DNA from: Pseudomonadota bacterium
GTDB lineage: Bacteria > Pseudomonadota > Gammaproteobacteria > Burkholderiales > Rhodocyclaceae
Direction: 5' to 3'
DNA length: 64,000 nt
Assembly (NCBI GenBank): GCA_018241725.1
Contig: JAFEDI010000105.1
Span: 1-64,000, forward strand
The notes under the pieces are model-generated. The model was not told the origin of the DNA, made no database searches, and saw nothing but the letters and a program-made list of their open reading frames with translations. Both the position numbers and the translations under genes were made by a program. Of the stretch, positions 43,301 to 52,745 are shown piece by piece. Each line of letters starts with the position of its first letter. Position 1 is the first letter of the stretch.

Positions 43301-44207
43301 CAATCTCGACAATTTCCGACACCTGCGCGTGACCATTCGCTGGCACCATCAATCCATGCATCTCTTGCAGCAACCAGTTGCCCGCCCGTCGCGCCACCAA
43401 CGCACCGAGGGCGACGGCAGACAGGATGGCAAGGGCAAGAACGCCCGCCATCTCGAACTTCGCCCCCTGCAGGCCCGCACTCGGAATTTCCACCTTCACC
43501 GCCCAGGGCGCACGCATCAGCCGCGCCACGAAACGATGATCGTCCGCCACGTCCACATCGCTATGGAAGCCCGCCGGCGAACGGTGCGCTATCTCAGCGC
43601 CCGTACCGTCTACAAGAGTGACCGACCAGCCCGCCGGTAATGCAAGCTCATCAAAACGCGCCTGGAACTGAGGGGTGCCCAGGACGCACAGCATCAGCGC
43701 GACAGCCTTCTGCCCACGCATCACCGGCATTGCGACGGCGACCAAGCGCGTACCGTCGATCGGACTTGTCACCAGGTCACCAACCTGCGGCCTGCCAGAC
43801 TCGATGGCACTCGTGGCGGCGGTCTTCCCGGTCGCAGTCGGTAGCCGCGGCAGGCTCACACCGTAGGGCTGCCGCGTGTTGAACAGCATCCTGCGGTCCA
43901 GCCCGGCAAAGATCACATCGACCCCGAAGCCCTCCTTGAAGCCCTTCGCCTCGGCGTACAGTTCCGGCCAGCGCTGCGGATCGTCGACCAGTGGAGAATT
44001 GGCAAGAATATTGAGAGCGGAGATTCGTGAGCCAAGCATCCGGTCGAAGTGGAAGGCGACATTGCGCGCCAGGGCATCGGCCTCCCGCAGGCGCTGTACC
44101 TCCTGCTGATGCATCGTGCTCCACGCCAGCCACACGGCGAGCAGCAGCAAGGGCACCATGCCCAACCACACCAGGCGGGATAAAAAGGACGCCAGCGGAC
44201 GCTTCAT
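40386..44207 (-). CDS. hybrid sensor histidine kinase (sensor-PAS3-HisKA-HATPase-REC-HPt)
   Basis: 1273 residues from the ATG that shares one base with the upstream stop. Order: membrane helix (about 8-30), periplasmic Cache-like sensor (31-255), second helix, three PAS/PAC domains (about 325-735), and a dimerisation helix with His767 in [13 protein letters not shown]. Then come an ATPase with NALKFTE and GTGLGLAI, a receiver with Asp1062 in [13 protein letters not shown], and an HPt domain with His1218 in [10 protein letters not shown]. All phosphorelay residues are present, so the protein can pass phosphate His-Asp-His to an unlinked response regulator. No regulator gene is adjacent. Signal unknown. 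Confidence 0.9.
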   Translation of the reverse strand: MKRPLASFLSRLVWLGMVPLLLLAVWLAWSTMHQQEVQRLREADALARNVAFHFDRMLGSRISALNILANSPLVDDPQRWPELYAEAKGFKEGFGVDVIFAGLDRRMLFNTRQPYGVSLPRLPTATGKTAATSAIESGRPQVGDLVTSPIDGTRLVAVAMPVMRGQKAVALMLCVLGTPQFQARFDELALPAGWSVTLVDGTGAEIAHRSPAGFHSDVDVADDHRFVARLMRAPWAVKVEIPSAGLQGAKFEMAGVLALAILSAVALGALVARRAGNWLLQEMHGLMVPANGHAQVSEIVEIAAVQTRLGQEATAREASEARFHHLFELAPLPLGYVAPDGHIIALNIRFEQVFGYALAELPSIEHWFRVAYPDPTYRALVKAKWDGAVAHAAAAGGDIAPAIYRITCKDGTIREVLVSGVVLQEGVLTTFFDVSDQQQAERALATALAEQKVARLAVLNQMADAVAARREAESISARLRESQERLQVLIDHAPASLAMFDDGMRYMAVSRRWLDDYGLGAQCLVGRSHYEIFPEIPEHWKALHRRALEGEVFASDEDRLERADGRAQWLRWEVRPWYAADGRVGGIVIFSEDITARKVAETQLRKLSMAVEQSPENVEITDLAGNIEYVNEAFLRQTGYTREEVIGRNSRFLQSGKTPRESYVALWKALSLGEVWRGEFCNRRKDGSEYIEFAIITPIRQPNGEVSHYFAVKEDITEKKRIGEELTAYRHHLEGLVAERTVDLERAREQAEAANRAKSAFLANMSHEIRTPMNAIIGLTHLLHHEIQAPAAIARLDKITAAARHLQGVINDILDISKIEAGKLQLETRDFSVSGLLVDVAELVGEAARAKGLSVNVDAGNVPQWLCGDVTRLRQALLNYVSNALKFTERGGIVLRSELLEERDGACLVRFEVRDSGIGIEPEALGRLFQSFEQADVSTTRRFGGTGLGLAITRHLARMMGGEAGAESRPGTGSTFWLTAFLKRGSETPEANAHSATPVGGEAALRSHFAGARLLLVEDNAINREVALELLRSCGLEVDTAANGLEAVDKVSLNDYALVLMDVQMPEMDGLAATRAIRAMPDRGDLPILAMTANAFDDDRIACEVAGMNGFVAKPVDPDALYSTLLEWLSKGRKSPSSTDTGAIPHDLKKPDDEDGYLIRLEREAGLNVQRGLSVLLGRRRRYLELVRELASRHRYDMDAVQDYLVDGRPEEAVRLAHSLKGAALTLGADGIANAAAALEALIVRKEGFDKETLEARCMEVDAQMQRLLRTLE

Positions 44208-45463
44208 CACCGGGCTCCGTCCTGCTGCGACGGAACGTCGGCAAAGGACAGGTCATAAGGAGGCTCACGCTCCAGTTCCCGGGCAAGCCCGTTGATCTCC
44301 CTCTTCAGTTCGAGCATCCGCATTTCCCGGCCAAGGGCGGCGCTATTGAAGAGTTCCAGCTCCCCGTTGCGCCGTTTCAACTCTTCTTCCGTGCGCTTGC
44401 GCTCCGTGATGTCCTGCACCGTACCGTGCAAGGCCACCACGCGGCCCTGCTCGTCACGGCTCGCCTCTCCCCTGACGGTGATCCAGCAAGACGTATGATC
44501 CGGCCGGATCATCTCGGCATCGCACTCATACGGAGCGCCGGCCTGGATGCACCGTTCAACTGCTGCGCGCAACCGTTGCCCGCTTTCCTGCACGAATCGG
44601 GCGTAGATCTCGGGATAGCCCAGCGGTGGCAGGGCCGGATCACGCCCATACAGGCCGTATATATCCTCGGACCACCTGTGCACTCCGGTTGCAAGATCCC
44701 AGTGCCAGTAGCCGAGGCCGGCCAGGCGCTGGGCTTCCCGCAGGCGTTCCCGATTATCGATCAGCGCAGTCTCGGCAGCTTTGCGGACAGAGATGTCCTC
44801 TACCACCGAAATGAAGTGATCCGGCTCGCCATCGGGCGTCCATACAAGCGTCACCGTGAGATTGGCCCACACGATGGAGCCGTCCTTGCGCACATAGCGC
44901 TTCTCCAGCGTGTAGGTGTCGATCTCGCGGGCAAGCATGCGCCGCACCTGTCCCAGGTCGGTGTTCAGGTCATCGGGATGGGTGATGTCCTGAAAACGCC
45001 GCTCGAGCAATTCATGCGGCGCATAGCCGACGATCTCGCTCAGCTTGCGATTGACCCGCAGCCAACGGCCATCCGGTGCCACCAGAGCGATCCCGACCGC
45101 CGCCTGCTCGAAGGTTGCCTCGAAGCCGGCACGCATCAAGGCCTGCATCCGGTGCAGGCGCTCGAACATCAGCGCGAACAATCCGCCCATCACCATGAAG
45201 ATGACGATGGAAAAGATGGACGACAGACTGGCTACCGTGAAGGACAATCTCGCCGGGATGAAAAAGTACCAGACCAACAGGGTGCTGACCAGCGTACAGC
45301 CCAACCCACCCGCAAGGCCCCCGACCCAGGCACCGAGGAATGCCGCCGGGAAGAACAGGAACCACACATAGGGCTGGATCCACGGGTCCCAGAGCAGCAA
45401 CTGGAGGGCGCACGCGACCGCTGGAAAGACAAGAGTGCTGACGACGTAGCGACGGAGCTTCAT
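44207..45463 (-). CDS. membrane PAS sensor protein lacking a kinase domain
   Basis: 418 residues from ATG 45463 (a GTG three codons upstream is possible). About four N-terminal membrane helices of the KdpD-like DUF4118 type ([40 protein letters not shown]) are followed by two PAS_3 domains with PAC tails (about 115-235 and 240-365) and a C-terminal coiled coil. It stops exactly where a histidine kinase domain would be expected. The stop overlaps the start of the hybrid kinase (TGATG), so the two are translated together and probably form one signalling complex. Confidence 0.8.
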   Translation of the reverse strand: MKLRRYVVSTLVFPAVACALQLLLWDPWIQPYVWFLFFPAAFLGAWVGGLAGGLGCTLVSTLLVWYFFIPARLSFTVASLSSIFSIVIFMVMGGLFALMFERLHRMQALMRAGFEATFEQAAVGIALVAPDGRWLRVNRKLSEIVGYAPHELLERRFQDITHPDDLNTDLGQVRRMLAREIDTYTLEKRYVRKDGSIVWANLTVTLVWTPDGEPDHFISVVEDISVRKAAETALIDNRERLREAQRLAGLGYWHWDLATGVHRWSEDIYGLYGRDPALPPLGYPEIYARFVQESGQRLRAAVERCIQAGAPYECDAEMIRPDHTSCWITVRGEASRDEQGRVVALHGTVQDITERKRTEEELKRRNGELELFNSAALGREMRMLELKREINGLARELEREPPYDLSFADVPSQQDGAR

Positions 45464-45652
45464 GGCAAACACGCAGCATGCTTATGGAAAACGATGCCAC
45501 AGTCAGGGCAGACTGGCCCCGGCATGCTACAACGCAACCAACAAAAGTCCGACCGGGATCGGGAGTCTGATCTTCAGTTGAGCCCCACCACAAGCCAACA
45601 TGAGAGAACTCTGTGCCATCTGCCACATCTCATATGGCCAAAGCACCAAATG

Positions 45653-45693
45653 AAAAAAACGGCACGGAGCCCCCAAGCACCCGTGCCGTTTTT
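45653..45693 (-). terminator. terminator of the PQQ dehydrogenase gene
   Basis: ACGGCACGG (45659-45667) and CCGTGCCGT (45681-45689) with A/T tracts on both sides. Confidence 0.85.
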
Positions 45694-45734
45694 CCATCCT
45701 GGCACCGCTTCTGCGGCGCCTCGGACTTCAACAA

Positions 45735-47504
45735 TTACTTGTTGTTGTGCAGCTTGAAGACCCACACGGAACCGCCCTGTTCGAGGAAGTTCACGCGGCG
45801 GGCCACGTCGCCGCCCCACAGGGGAACCGCACCGCCCCAGCCGGAGACGACGGCCACGTACTGCTCGCCGCCTTCTTCCCAGGTGATCGGGGGGGCCACC
45901 ACGCCGGAGCCGGTCTGGAAGGACCAGACTTCCTTACCGGTCTTGGCGTCCAGTGCCTTCAGGTAGCCTTCCGGCGTACCGTAGAAGCTCAGGTTGCCGG
46001 CGGTGGTCAGCACGCCGCCCCACAGGGGAGCGAAGTTCTTGTTCTCCCAAACGATCTTGCCGGCGACCGGATCGACAGCGCGCAGCGCGCCGATGTAGTC
46101 GTCATGCAGGGCCTTGATGGTGAAGCCAGCGCCCAGGTAGGCCGCGCCACGCTTGTAGGAGACGGGCTCGTTCCAGATGTCCATGCCCCACTCGTTGGCC
46201 GGCACGTAGAACAGGCCGGTCTTCGGGTTGTAGGCCATCTGCATCTGGTTCTTGCCGCCCAGGAAGGACGGGGCCGCGAACACGGTCTTGCCCTTCTTGC
46301 CGTCGGAGCCAGCCGCATTCGGATCGCCAGGACGGTTGTCGTCATTGTAGATCGGACGGCCGGTGGCCAGGTCGATGCCCTTGGCCCAGGTGATGTCATG
46401 CACGAACGGGAAGGCGTTGATCAGCTTGCCGTTGGTACGGTCGATGACGAAGAAGAAGCCGTTACGGTCGGCCTTGCCGCCGGCCTTGACGACCTTGCCG
46501 GTCTTCGGATCCTTGTAGTCGAAGGACACGAACTCGTTCACACCGTCGAAGTCCCAGCCGTCATGCGGGGTGGTCTGGTAGTGCCAGACGATCTTGCCGG
46601 TGTCCGGGTTGATCGCAACGGTGGAGGACGAGAACAGGTTGTCGCCGGGGCGCAGGTGGCTGTTCCACGGGGACGGGTTGCCGGTACCCACGAAGATCAG
46701 GTTGGTGTCGGGGTCGTAGGTGGCGCCGTTCCAGGTGGCAGCGCCACCGGTCTTCCACAGGTCGCCGGTCCAGGTGGCGTTGAGGGTGCCGGAAACACCG
46801 TTCTCAACCTTCTGACCGTTCTCCCACTTGTAGCCCATGTGACCTTCGACGGTCGGACGGGTCCAGATCAGCTTGCCAGTCTTGGCATCGCGGGCTTCCA
46901 GACGGCCTTCGACGCCGAATTCGCCGCCGGACACGCCGGTCACGACCATACCCTTGACGATCAGCGGAGCGGCGGAAGCGGAGTAGCCGGCAGCGTAGTC
47001 GTCGATCTTCTCCTTCCACACGACCTTGCCGGTGTCCTTGTTCAGGGCCACGAGCTGGGCGTCGAGGGTCGCGAAGATCACCAGGTTGTCGTACAGGGCC
47101 GCGCCGCGGTTGATCACGTCACAGCAGGGCATGATGCCTTCGGGCAGGCGGTGCTCGTACTTCCACAGCTTCTTGCCGGTCTTGGCGTCCAGCGCAAAGA
47201 TACGGCTGTAGGAAGCGGTCACGTACATCTTGCCGTCGAAGACGAGGGGCTGGGATTCCTGGCCGCGCTGCTTCTCACCACCAAAGGAGAAGGACCAAAC
47301 GGGCACCAGGTTCTTGACGGTCTTGGTGTTGATCTTGTCCAGGGTGCTGTAGCGCTGGCCTTGCTGACCGAGGCCGAAGTGGACGACGTCGCCGGTGGTC
47401 TTGGCATCGTTGGAGATGTCAGCATCGGTGACTTCCTTGGCCTGGACGGAACCTGCAACCATCAGTGCTGCCGCGATGAGGGACAGCGCAAACGGTTTTT
47501 TCAT
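45735..47504 (-). CDS. PQQ-dependent alcohol dehydrogenase, lanthanide-type (PedH/ExaA-like)
   Basis: 589 residues from MKKPFALSL with signal peptide cut at VQA; the longer frame carries the -24/-12 promoter and is not coding. Eight-bladed quinoprotein propeller with repeated DAKTGK blocks. Adjacent Cys127-Cys128 (PCCDV) give the rare vicinal disulfide over PQQ, and the active-site block is [11 protein letters not shown] with catalytic Asp318. The residue two positions on is Asp320; in calcium enzymes it is usually Ser or Ala, and Asp there marks lanthanide use in XoxF and PedH. No C-terminal cytochrome, so it needs a separate electron acceptor. It oxidises alcohols in the periplasm. Confidence 0.9.
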   Translation of the reverse strand: MKKPFALSLIAAALMVAGSVQAKEVTDADISNDAKTTGDVVHFGLGQQGQRYSTLDKINTKTVKNLVPVWSFSFGGEKQRGQESQPLVFDGKMYVTASYSRIFALDAKTGKKLWKYEHRLPEGIMPCCDVINRGAALYDNLVIFATLDAQLVALNKDTGKVVWKEKIDDYAAGYSASAAPLIVKGMVVTGVSGGEFGVEGRLEARDAKTGKLIWTRPTVEGHMGYKWENGQKVENGVSGTLNATWTGDLWKTGGAATWNGATYDPDTNLIFVGTGNPSPWNSHLRPGDNLFSSSTVAINPDTGKIVWHYQTTPHDGWDFDGVNEFVSFDYKDPKTGKVVKAGGKADRNGFFFVIDRTNGKLINAFPFVHDITWAKGIDLATGRPIYNDDNRPGDPNAAGSDGKKGKTVFAAPSFLGGKNQMQMAYNPKTGLFYVPANEWGMDIWNEPVSYKRGAAYLGAGFTIKALHDDYIGALRAVDPVAGKIVWENKNFAPLWGGVLTTAGNLSFYGTPEGYLKALDAKTGKEVWSFQTGSGVVAPPITWEEGGEQYVAVVSGWGGAVPLWGGDVARRVNFLEQGGSVWVFKLHNNK

Positions 47505-47611
47505 TGTTTTGCTCCTTTGGATCATTGAGTGTCTCCTTTGAGAAGGTGCTGAAGCACGATCCGGGACGGCCACCTCCCGGCCCAACCGAAACGTGCTGCA
47601 GGGCTAAAACT

Positions 47612-47627
47612 GCAAGACCTGTGCCAT
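47612..47627 (-). promoter_or_regulatory. sigma-54 (-24/-12) promoter of the PQQ dehydrogenase
   Basis: On the minus strand TGGCACAGGTCTTGCA, a full match to TGGCAC-N5-TTGCA, 108 bp before the ATG. Confidence 0.8.
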
Positions 47628-47718
47628 CCAGACCCGCCGTGTGCGCCGTCTTTTGCAGCCGGGAAAAATTCCCGATACAAAACGGGTAGTTGGCGCTGGG
47701 GAAAACCCACCGTCAAAA

Positions 47719-47734
47719 CGCGACATCTGTCGCG
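47719..47734. promoter_or_regulatory. inverted repeat between the two sigma-54 promoters
   Basis: CGCGACATCTGTCGCG: 7-bp perfect arms with a TC centre, about 100 bp behind one promoter and 230 bp behind the other, a fitting place for an enhancer-binding protein. A second small inverted repeat GTTGGGACAAC lies at 47785-47795. The 47505-48047 gap holds no gene. Confidence 0.45.
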
Positions 47735-47965
47735 CTGTCTCAGCTCACCGATACATCTGCTTCATTCCACACCAAGTGCTCCAAGTTGGGACAACCCGAA
47801 GCAGAACATGCTGCAGCGCATGAAAAGCAGCCCGATTCACGCTGGCGCACACGGAAATCTGTCCAGTCACCCACCGGGGTCATGCAGCTGGCCTGAAATG
47901 CAGCAGATCATCCCCACGGAATGAGGATAGGAGGCCGGACGCCCGCGCGAAACCCCGGATTTTGC

Positions 47966-47981
47966 TGGCACAGCTCTTGCA
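47966..47981 (+). promoter_or_regulatory. sigma-54 (-24/-12) promoter of the quinoprotein relay operon
   Basis: TGGCACAGCTCTTGCA, GG and GC 10 bp apart, 66-81 bp before the first gene. Only three of sixteen bases differ from the divergent promoter. Confidence 0.8.
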
Positions 47982-48047
47982 GCCCTCTCTCTACATATAG
48001 AGCGCGCCGACCCGAGTCAGGCCGCCGACAAGGAGACAGATTTGAGA

Positions 48048-48833
48048 ATGCATCGCGTACATGGCGCAGCCGCCCTTCTACTGCTCGCCTGTGGCCTCAC
48101 TTTTGGTACTGCCCACGCCGCTGGCGACCGGCAAACCGATCCCCTCGACTCGCCGCGCTGGGGCGACATGCGCAAGGAGTTCTTCCCGGCCAAGGCGCGG
48201 GTAGTCTTCGACGGCCGCGTGAAGGTCAGCGCACCGCTGACCGCTGAAAACGCCCTCAACGTGCCGGTCAGTGTGGATGCCGGCGCCCTGCCCGACGCCA
48301 CCGAGATCCTGGTCTTCGCCGACTTCAATCCGATCACCCGCATCGTCCGCTTCCGTCCGGAAGGCGCACACCCGGGCCTCGGCTTCCGCATCAAGCTGCA
48401 ACAATCCACACCGGTCCGTGCGGCGGTCAAGACCCGCGACGGCGTGTGGCACGTGGGCGGCACCTGGGTGAACACCACCGGCGGCGGCTGCACCCTGCCC
48501 TCCGCGGGCAGCGGTTCGCCGGAATGGCAGAAGCGCCTCGGCGAAGTCAGCAGCCGCGTGTGGGACCGCAAGGAAGGCGGCGAACGGATCCGCCTGCGCA
48601 TCATCCACCCCGAAGACACCGGCCTTGCCGCCGGCGTGCCGGCCTTCTACATCCAGGAACTGAAGCTCACCGACGAACAGGGCGCGCCCCTGCTGCAGAT
48701 CGAGGGCTTCGAGCCGCTGGCCGAGAACCCGGTGTTCTCGGTGGACATCCCCGCCGCCCGGACCGCCGCCGGCTACCGCGTCAGCGGCCGTGACAACAAC
48801 GGCAACGCCATCTCGGCCGTGATCGAAAAATGA
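48048..48833 (+). CDS. quinoprotein dehydrogenase-associated SoxYZ-like carrier protein
   Basis: 261 residues from ATG 48048. A TTG at 48042, better spaced to AGGAGA, is the alternative start. Signal peptide cut at AHA. A SoxY-like N-terminal half (SPRWGDMRKEFFPAKARVVFDGRVKVSAP) carries the likely carrier cysteine in TTGGGCTLP, and a SoxZ-like C-terminal half starts near HPEDTGL. Fusions of this type accompany PQQ dehydrogenases and are thought to shuttle a covalently bound intermediate in place of sulfur. First gene of an ATGA-coupled five-gene operon. Confidence 0.85.
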   Translation: MHRVHGAAALLLLACGLTFGTAHAAGDRQTDPLDSPRWGDMRKEFFPAKARVVFDGRVKVSAPLTAENALNVPVSVDAGALPDATEILVFADFNPITRIVRFRPEGAHPGLGFRIKLQQSTPVRAAVKTRDGVWHVGGTWVNTTGGGCTLPSAGSGSPEWQKRLGEVSSRVWDRKEGGERIRLRIIHPEDTGLAAGVPAFYIQELKLTDEQGAPLLQIEGFEPLAENPVFSVDIPAARTAAGYRVSGRDNNGNAISAVIEK

Positions 48834-49789
48834 GCATCCTGAGCCGCGCCTCCCGTTCCGCCATCGCCCTGTTCACCCTCGGTTGGGCCCTGCTGCTCGC
48901 CGCCGCCGACATGGACTACGGCCTGCAGCCGGTGTCCATTGCCGACGGCACCTGGGTCCTGGTCGGGCGCAGCGAGGACTTCAGTACCGCCAACGGCGGC
49001 AACATCGTCAATACCGGCTTCATCGTCACGCCGGCCGGCGTGCTGGTCATCGACAGCGGCCCGTCGCGGGCCTACGGTGAGCAACTCAAGCGCGCCATCG
49101 CCCGCATCACCGACAAGCCGGTGACGATGGTCGTAAACACCCACCACCACCCCGACCACTTCCTCGGCAACCAGGCCTTCGCGCCGGAAACCCTGGCCGC
49201 GCTGCCCGGCACCATCAATGGCATCCACACGGAAGGCGGCACCTTCAACGAGAACATGTACCGCCTCGCCGGCGACTGGATGGCCGGTACGGAGCCGGTC
49301 GCCCCAGCCAGGCAACTGACTGCCGGCCCCCTCGAACTGGGCGACCATCACCTCGAACTGATCGCCCTCGACGGGCACACCGGCGCCGACCTGGCGATCT
49401 TCGACAGAAGCACCGGCGTGCTGTTCGCCGGCGATCTGGTCTTCAACGACCGTGCGCCCACCACGCCGCACGCCAACCTGGTGGCCTGGCAGAAAGCCCT
49501 CGACCGCCTGGAGAGCCTCGGCTTCAAGCAGATCGTCCCCGGCCACGGCCCGGTGGCCCAGGACGCAGCCCCGATCCGCCAGACCCGCGCCTGGCTCGGC
49601 TGGCTGGACGGCAATCTGCGCCAGGCCGCCGAGGATGGCCTCGACATGACCGAAGTGCTGGCTCTCCCGCTGCCTGCTGAATTCCGTCGGCTGGCAGTGG
49701 TCGAAGCGGAGTACCGCCGCTCCGTGGGCCAGCTCTACCCGGCCTACGAGCAGCATGCCCTGGCTCGTTCCGGGAGAAACGCCCGATGA
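48830..49789 (+). CDS. quinoprotein relay system zinc metallohydrolase
   Basis: 319 residues, secreted, metallo-beta-lactamase fold. The zinc motif is in NTHHHPDHFLGN (about 103-114), later His in DGHTGADL and the C-terminal GHGPVA. SoxH-related hydrolases of this group occur with SoxYZ-like carriers and PQQ dehydrogenases and probably release the carrier-bound product. Overlaps both neighbours by ATGA. Confidence 0.85.
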   Translation: MSILSRASRSAIALFTLGWALLLAAADMDYGLQPVSIADGTWVLVGRSEDFSTANGGNIVNTGFIVTPAGVLVIDSGPSRAYGEQLKRAIARITDKPVTMVVNTHHHPDHFLGNQAFAPETLAALPGTINGIHTEGGTFNENMYRLAGDWMAGTEPVAPARQLTAGPLELGDHHLELIALDGHTGADLAIFDRSTGVLFAGDLVFNDRAPTTPHANLVAWQKALDRLESLGFKQIVPGHGPVAQDAAPIRQTRAWLGWLDGNLRQAAEDGLDMTEVLALPLPAEFRRLAVVEAEYRRSVGQLYPAYEQHALARSGRNAR

Positions 49790-50598
49790 GCACGCTGCCT
49801 TTAGTGCCCGAAACCCCGTGGCCACGCCCAGCAGCACTGCCACGCCCGCTCAAGCTGGCCATCGGCCTGTCGGTCGGCCTGCATCTGGTGCTCCTGGCCC
49901 AACGGGGCTGGACGCCTGAACAGACTGCCGCCCTGCCGCGCCCGCTACAGGTGATCCTGCGCGCGCCGCAGCCCGTACCGGAAGCCCCGCCGCCACCGCG
50001 GCCCGCCGTGGTCGTGCCTGTCGAGGCGCTCCCGTTACATCGGGCGCCCCCTCCGGTCGCCGTCCAGGCGCCCAAGCCAACGCCGATCCTGACCCGCCCG
50101 GCACGCCCCGATGCACCGCCGGCGCCGGTGGTCCGCGCAACGGAGCCCGTCGCCCAGGCCAGCATGCCTGCACCGGCTGCGCCCCCGGTCGTCGCCGACA
50201 GCACGCCACGCACGCCCGCGCCGGCCACCTCGCCAGCGCCAGTGGCCGCCCGCGTGGAAGCCGCACCCGCAATTGCTGCCGACGAGCCGCCCGATCCGGC
50301 GCTACTCGAACGCTACGGGCGCAGCCTGTCGTCCCTGTTCGCCCGCCACCAGCAGTACCCTCGCCTGGCCGCCATGCGCGGCTGGGAGGGTGAAGTCCAG
50401 GTGCGTATCACCATTGCCCGCAAAGGCAACATCGTCGCCACTCAAGTCGTGCGCTCCAGCGGCTTCGAGGTGCTCGACCAGAACGCCGTGCAGCTGGTCA
50501 CCACTGCCGGCACGCTGCCGCGCCCGCCGGAAGCGTTGCAGAACAAGGAAATCCAGATCGTCGTTCCGGTCCTGTTCAAGCTGGACAAGCCCACATGA
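49786..50598 (+). CDS. tonB: energy transducer TonB
   Basis: 270 residues. One N-terminal membrane helix (LKLAIGLSVGLHLVLLAQ), a 110-residue Pro/Ala-rich periplasmic spacer, and a TonB C-terminal domain (about 185-268) with YPRLAAMRGWEGEVQVRITI, the Tyr-Pro-x-x-Ala pattern, and VVRSSGFEVLDQNAV. It energises outer-membrane receptors. No exbB/exbD here. Placement inside the quinoprotein operon suggests dedicated service to a receptor of that pathway, the PqqU-like one being the obvious candidate in the window. Confidence 0.85.
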   Translation: MSTLPLVPETPWPRPAALPRPLKLAIGLSVGLHLVLLAQRGWTPEQTAALPRPLQVILRAPQPVPEAPPPPRPAVVVPVEALPLHRAPPPVAVQAPKPTPILTRPARPDAPPAPVVRATEPVAQASMPAPAAPPVVADSTPRTPAPATSPAPVAARVEAAPAIAADEPPDPALLERYGRSLSSLFARHQQYPRLAAMRGWEGEVQVRITIARKGNIVATQVVRSSGFEVLDQNAVQLVTTAGTLPRPPEALQNKEIQIVVPVLFKLDKPT

Positions 50599-52052
50599 AC
50601 GCGCCTGCCTGTGCCCTGGCGTCCGAAGGGGCCACCGACGCGACGCCCGCCAGCCCGCCCCCCCGCCTGTCCCTGCGCCTGCGCGTCAGCCTGGTGCTCA
50701 CCGCGCTGGCCACGGCTTTCGTACTGACCGGCGCCGCCCTGTGGATCCGCGACGCCCGCGTCGCCATCGCCGAAGAGATCACGGCAGCCAACCGCGTCGC
50801 CAGCCAGTGGCTGACGGTTTCCGCGCAAGGCACCGCCGCCGGCGACCCGGCCTGGACCGAAGCCCGCCTGATCGCCCATCTCAACGCGGTCGGGCGCATC
50901 CGCGCCCATCAGCTGGAGGTCCGCGACGTCAGCGGCAAGCTGCTGTACCAGTCCCCCCCGTCCGCCTACAAGGCCGGACGCGATGCGCCGGACTGGTTTT
51001 TCGACTGGCTGAAGCCCGAACTGCCGGCCCTCAAACTGCAAGCCGGCACGCTGACCCTGAGCCTGCAGCCGGACGCCTCCCGCTCGGTGCTCGACCTGTG
51101 GGACGACCTCACCGCCGCCGCCACCCGCGCACTGCTGGCACTGGTCGGCCTGTTCATCGGCTGCTGGTTCGCCATCGACCGCGCCCTCAAACCCCTCGGT
51201 ACCGTGATGGCGGCCCTCGACCGGGCTGGGGACGGCAATTTCGACACGCGTCTGCCAGTGGACGCTCCGATCGAGCTGGCCCACCTGGCAGAAGCCTTCA
51301 ACTCCATGGCCTTGCGCCTGGACCGGGCCGTGGCCGAGAACGTGCACCTGCATCACGAACAGGCCCTGGCACGGACCGTCACCGAAAGACTGGAGGCCGA
51401 TCGCAAGGCCATCGCCCGTGAGCTCCACGACGAACTCGGCCAGAGCATCACCGCAGTGGCCGCGCTGGCTGGCGCCATCGTCCAGCGCAGTGACAACACG
51501 CCGGCCATCCGCCAGAGCGCCGAGGTGATCCGCGACGTCACCTCGCGCATGCAGGGCGACGTACGCGCACTGCTCACCCGCCTGCGTCCACCGCGCAGCG
51601 GCCCGGAAGAGACCCTCGACGATGCGGTGCGCAGCTACCTCACCGCCTGGAGCCAGCGCCACAATGATGTCGAGCTCAGCACCGAGTTGTTCGCCGGCCC
51701 CAGCCCATTGCCCGACGAAGTAACACTGACCGCCCTGCGGATCGTTCAGGAGTCGTGCACCAACATCATCCGCCACGCCCAGGCCAGTAAAGCCCGCATC
51801 CGCCTGTTGCGGGAGGGCGACGCGCTGACCGTCGAGGTCAGCGACAACGGGCGCGGCATCATGCCGGCCTCCGGCCAGGCCGGCTTCGGCCTCGCCGGCA
51901 TGCGCGAGCGCGTCGCCGAGCTCGGCGGCAGCCTCGACATCTCCAGCCCGTCCGCGGGCGGCACGCGCATCCGCGCCCGTCTGCCGATCGGTCTGCCGGC
52001 AGACCGATCCGACGACCCTACCTCCTCCAGCCCGGAGCCCGACGCATCATGA
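50595..52052 (+). CDS. sensor histidine kinase, NarX/UhpB class
   Basis: 485 residues. Helix near 28-55, periplasmic sensor (about 56-165), second helix (about 175-195), HAMP (about 200-250) and a HisKA_3 domain with His278 in ARELHDELGQ. An HATPase with ESCTNIIRHAQA, DNGRGI and GFGLAGMRERV completes it. It phosphorylates LuxR-type regulators; its partner overlaps it by ATGA. Analogous to the ExaD-type kinases near ethanol quinoproteins. Confidence 0.9.
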   Translation: MNAPACALASEGATDATPASPPPRLSLRLRVSLVLTALATAFVLTGAALWIRDARVAIAEEITAANRVASQWLTVSAQGTAAGDPAWTEARLIAHLNAVGRIRAHQLEVRDVSGKLLYQSPPSAYKAGRDAPDWFFDWLKPELPALKLQAGTLTLSLQPDASRSVLDLWDDLTAAATRALLALVGLFIGCWFAIDRALKPLGTVMAALDRAGDGNFDTRLPVDAPIELAHLAEAFNSMALRLDRAVAENVHLHHEQALARTVTERLEADRKAIARELHDELGQSITAVAALAGAIVQRSDNTPAIRQSAEVIRDVTSRMQGDVRALLTRLRPPRSGPEETLDDAVRSYLTAWSQRHNDVELSTELFAGPSPLPDEVTLTALRIVQESCTNIIRHAQASKARIRLLREGDALTVEVSDNGRGIMPASGQAGFGLAGMRERVAELGGSLDISSPSAGGTRIRARLPIGLPADRSDDPTSSSPEPDAS

Positions 52053-52690
52053 ACACCCAGCTCGATCGCCTCCGCATCATCCTCGCCGACGACCACGCCA
52101 TCGTGCGCATGGGCTTCCGCCTGCTTCTCGAAGGCGCCGGCGCCCAGGTCATCGCCGAAGCCGACAGCGGCGAGGCCGCCCAGCAGCTGATGGCGAGCGA
52201 GGATCCGGACGTGCTGGTGATGGACCTGTCGATGCCGGGCTGCGGCGGCCTCGCCGCGCTGGAGCGGATCATGGCCAAAAAGCCCCAGGCCCGGGTGCTG
52301 ATCGCCTCCGCCCATGCCGACGCGATCACTGCCGAGCGAGCCCTCAAGCTCGGCGCCGCCGGCTACCTGTGCAAGCGCAGCCCACCGGACGAGCTGCTGC
52401 GCGCGGTCGGCCTGATCGCCGCCGGCCAGCGCTACATCGACCCGGAGATCGCCAGCGCGCTGCGCCGTGCCGATCGCCCCGAACACCCGGCCGAGGCCCT
52501 CACCGACAAGGAATTCAATGTCTTCCTGCAGCTCGCCCAAGGCCGCTCGGTGGCCGAAGTGGCCAGCGACTTCCATCTCAGCCCCAACACCGTCGGCACC
52601 CACCTGTACCACATCAAGCAGAAGCTCGGCGTGCAGAACATGGCCGAACTGGCGATGGCCGCCGTGCGCTCCGGCCTGATCCAGGTGTAG
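52049..52690 (+). CDS. LuxR/NarL-family response regulator
   Basis: 213 residues. The receiver (1-120) has Asp59 in LVMDLSMPG, Asp11/Asp12 in LADDHAIVR and Lys in YLCKRSPP. The GerE helix-turn-helix (about 150-210) reads LTDKEFNVFLQLAQGRSVAEVASDFHLSPNTVGTHLYHIKQKLG. It lacks an AAA+ domain, so it is not the sigma-54 activator for the promoters upstream; a separate enhancer-binding protein is needed. Last of the five coupled genes. Confidence 0.9.
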   Translation: MNTQLDRLRIILADDHAIVRMGFRLLLEGAGAQVIAEADSGEAAQQLMASEDPDVLVMDLSMPGCGGLAALERIMAKKPQARVLIASAHADAITAERALKLGAAGYLCKRSPPDELLRAVGLIAAGQRYIDPEIASALRRADRPEHPAEALTDKEFNVFLQLAQGRSVAEVASDFHLSPNTVGTHLYHIKQKLGVQNMAELAMAAVRSGLIQV

Positions 52691-52745
52691 GCCCTTCCCT
52701 TTTTCTTCCTTCCTCTTTCCTTTTCCCTCAACCAGCGAGACCTCC

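Noticed and set aside
45747-47528. 593-residue open frame antisense to the PQQ dehydrogenase
   Set aside because: Mirror frame of a strongly conserved enzyme; composition typical of antisense translation.
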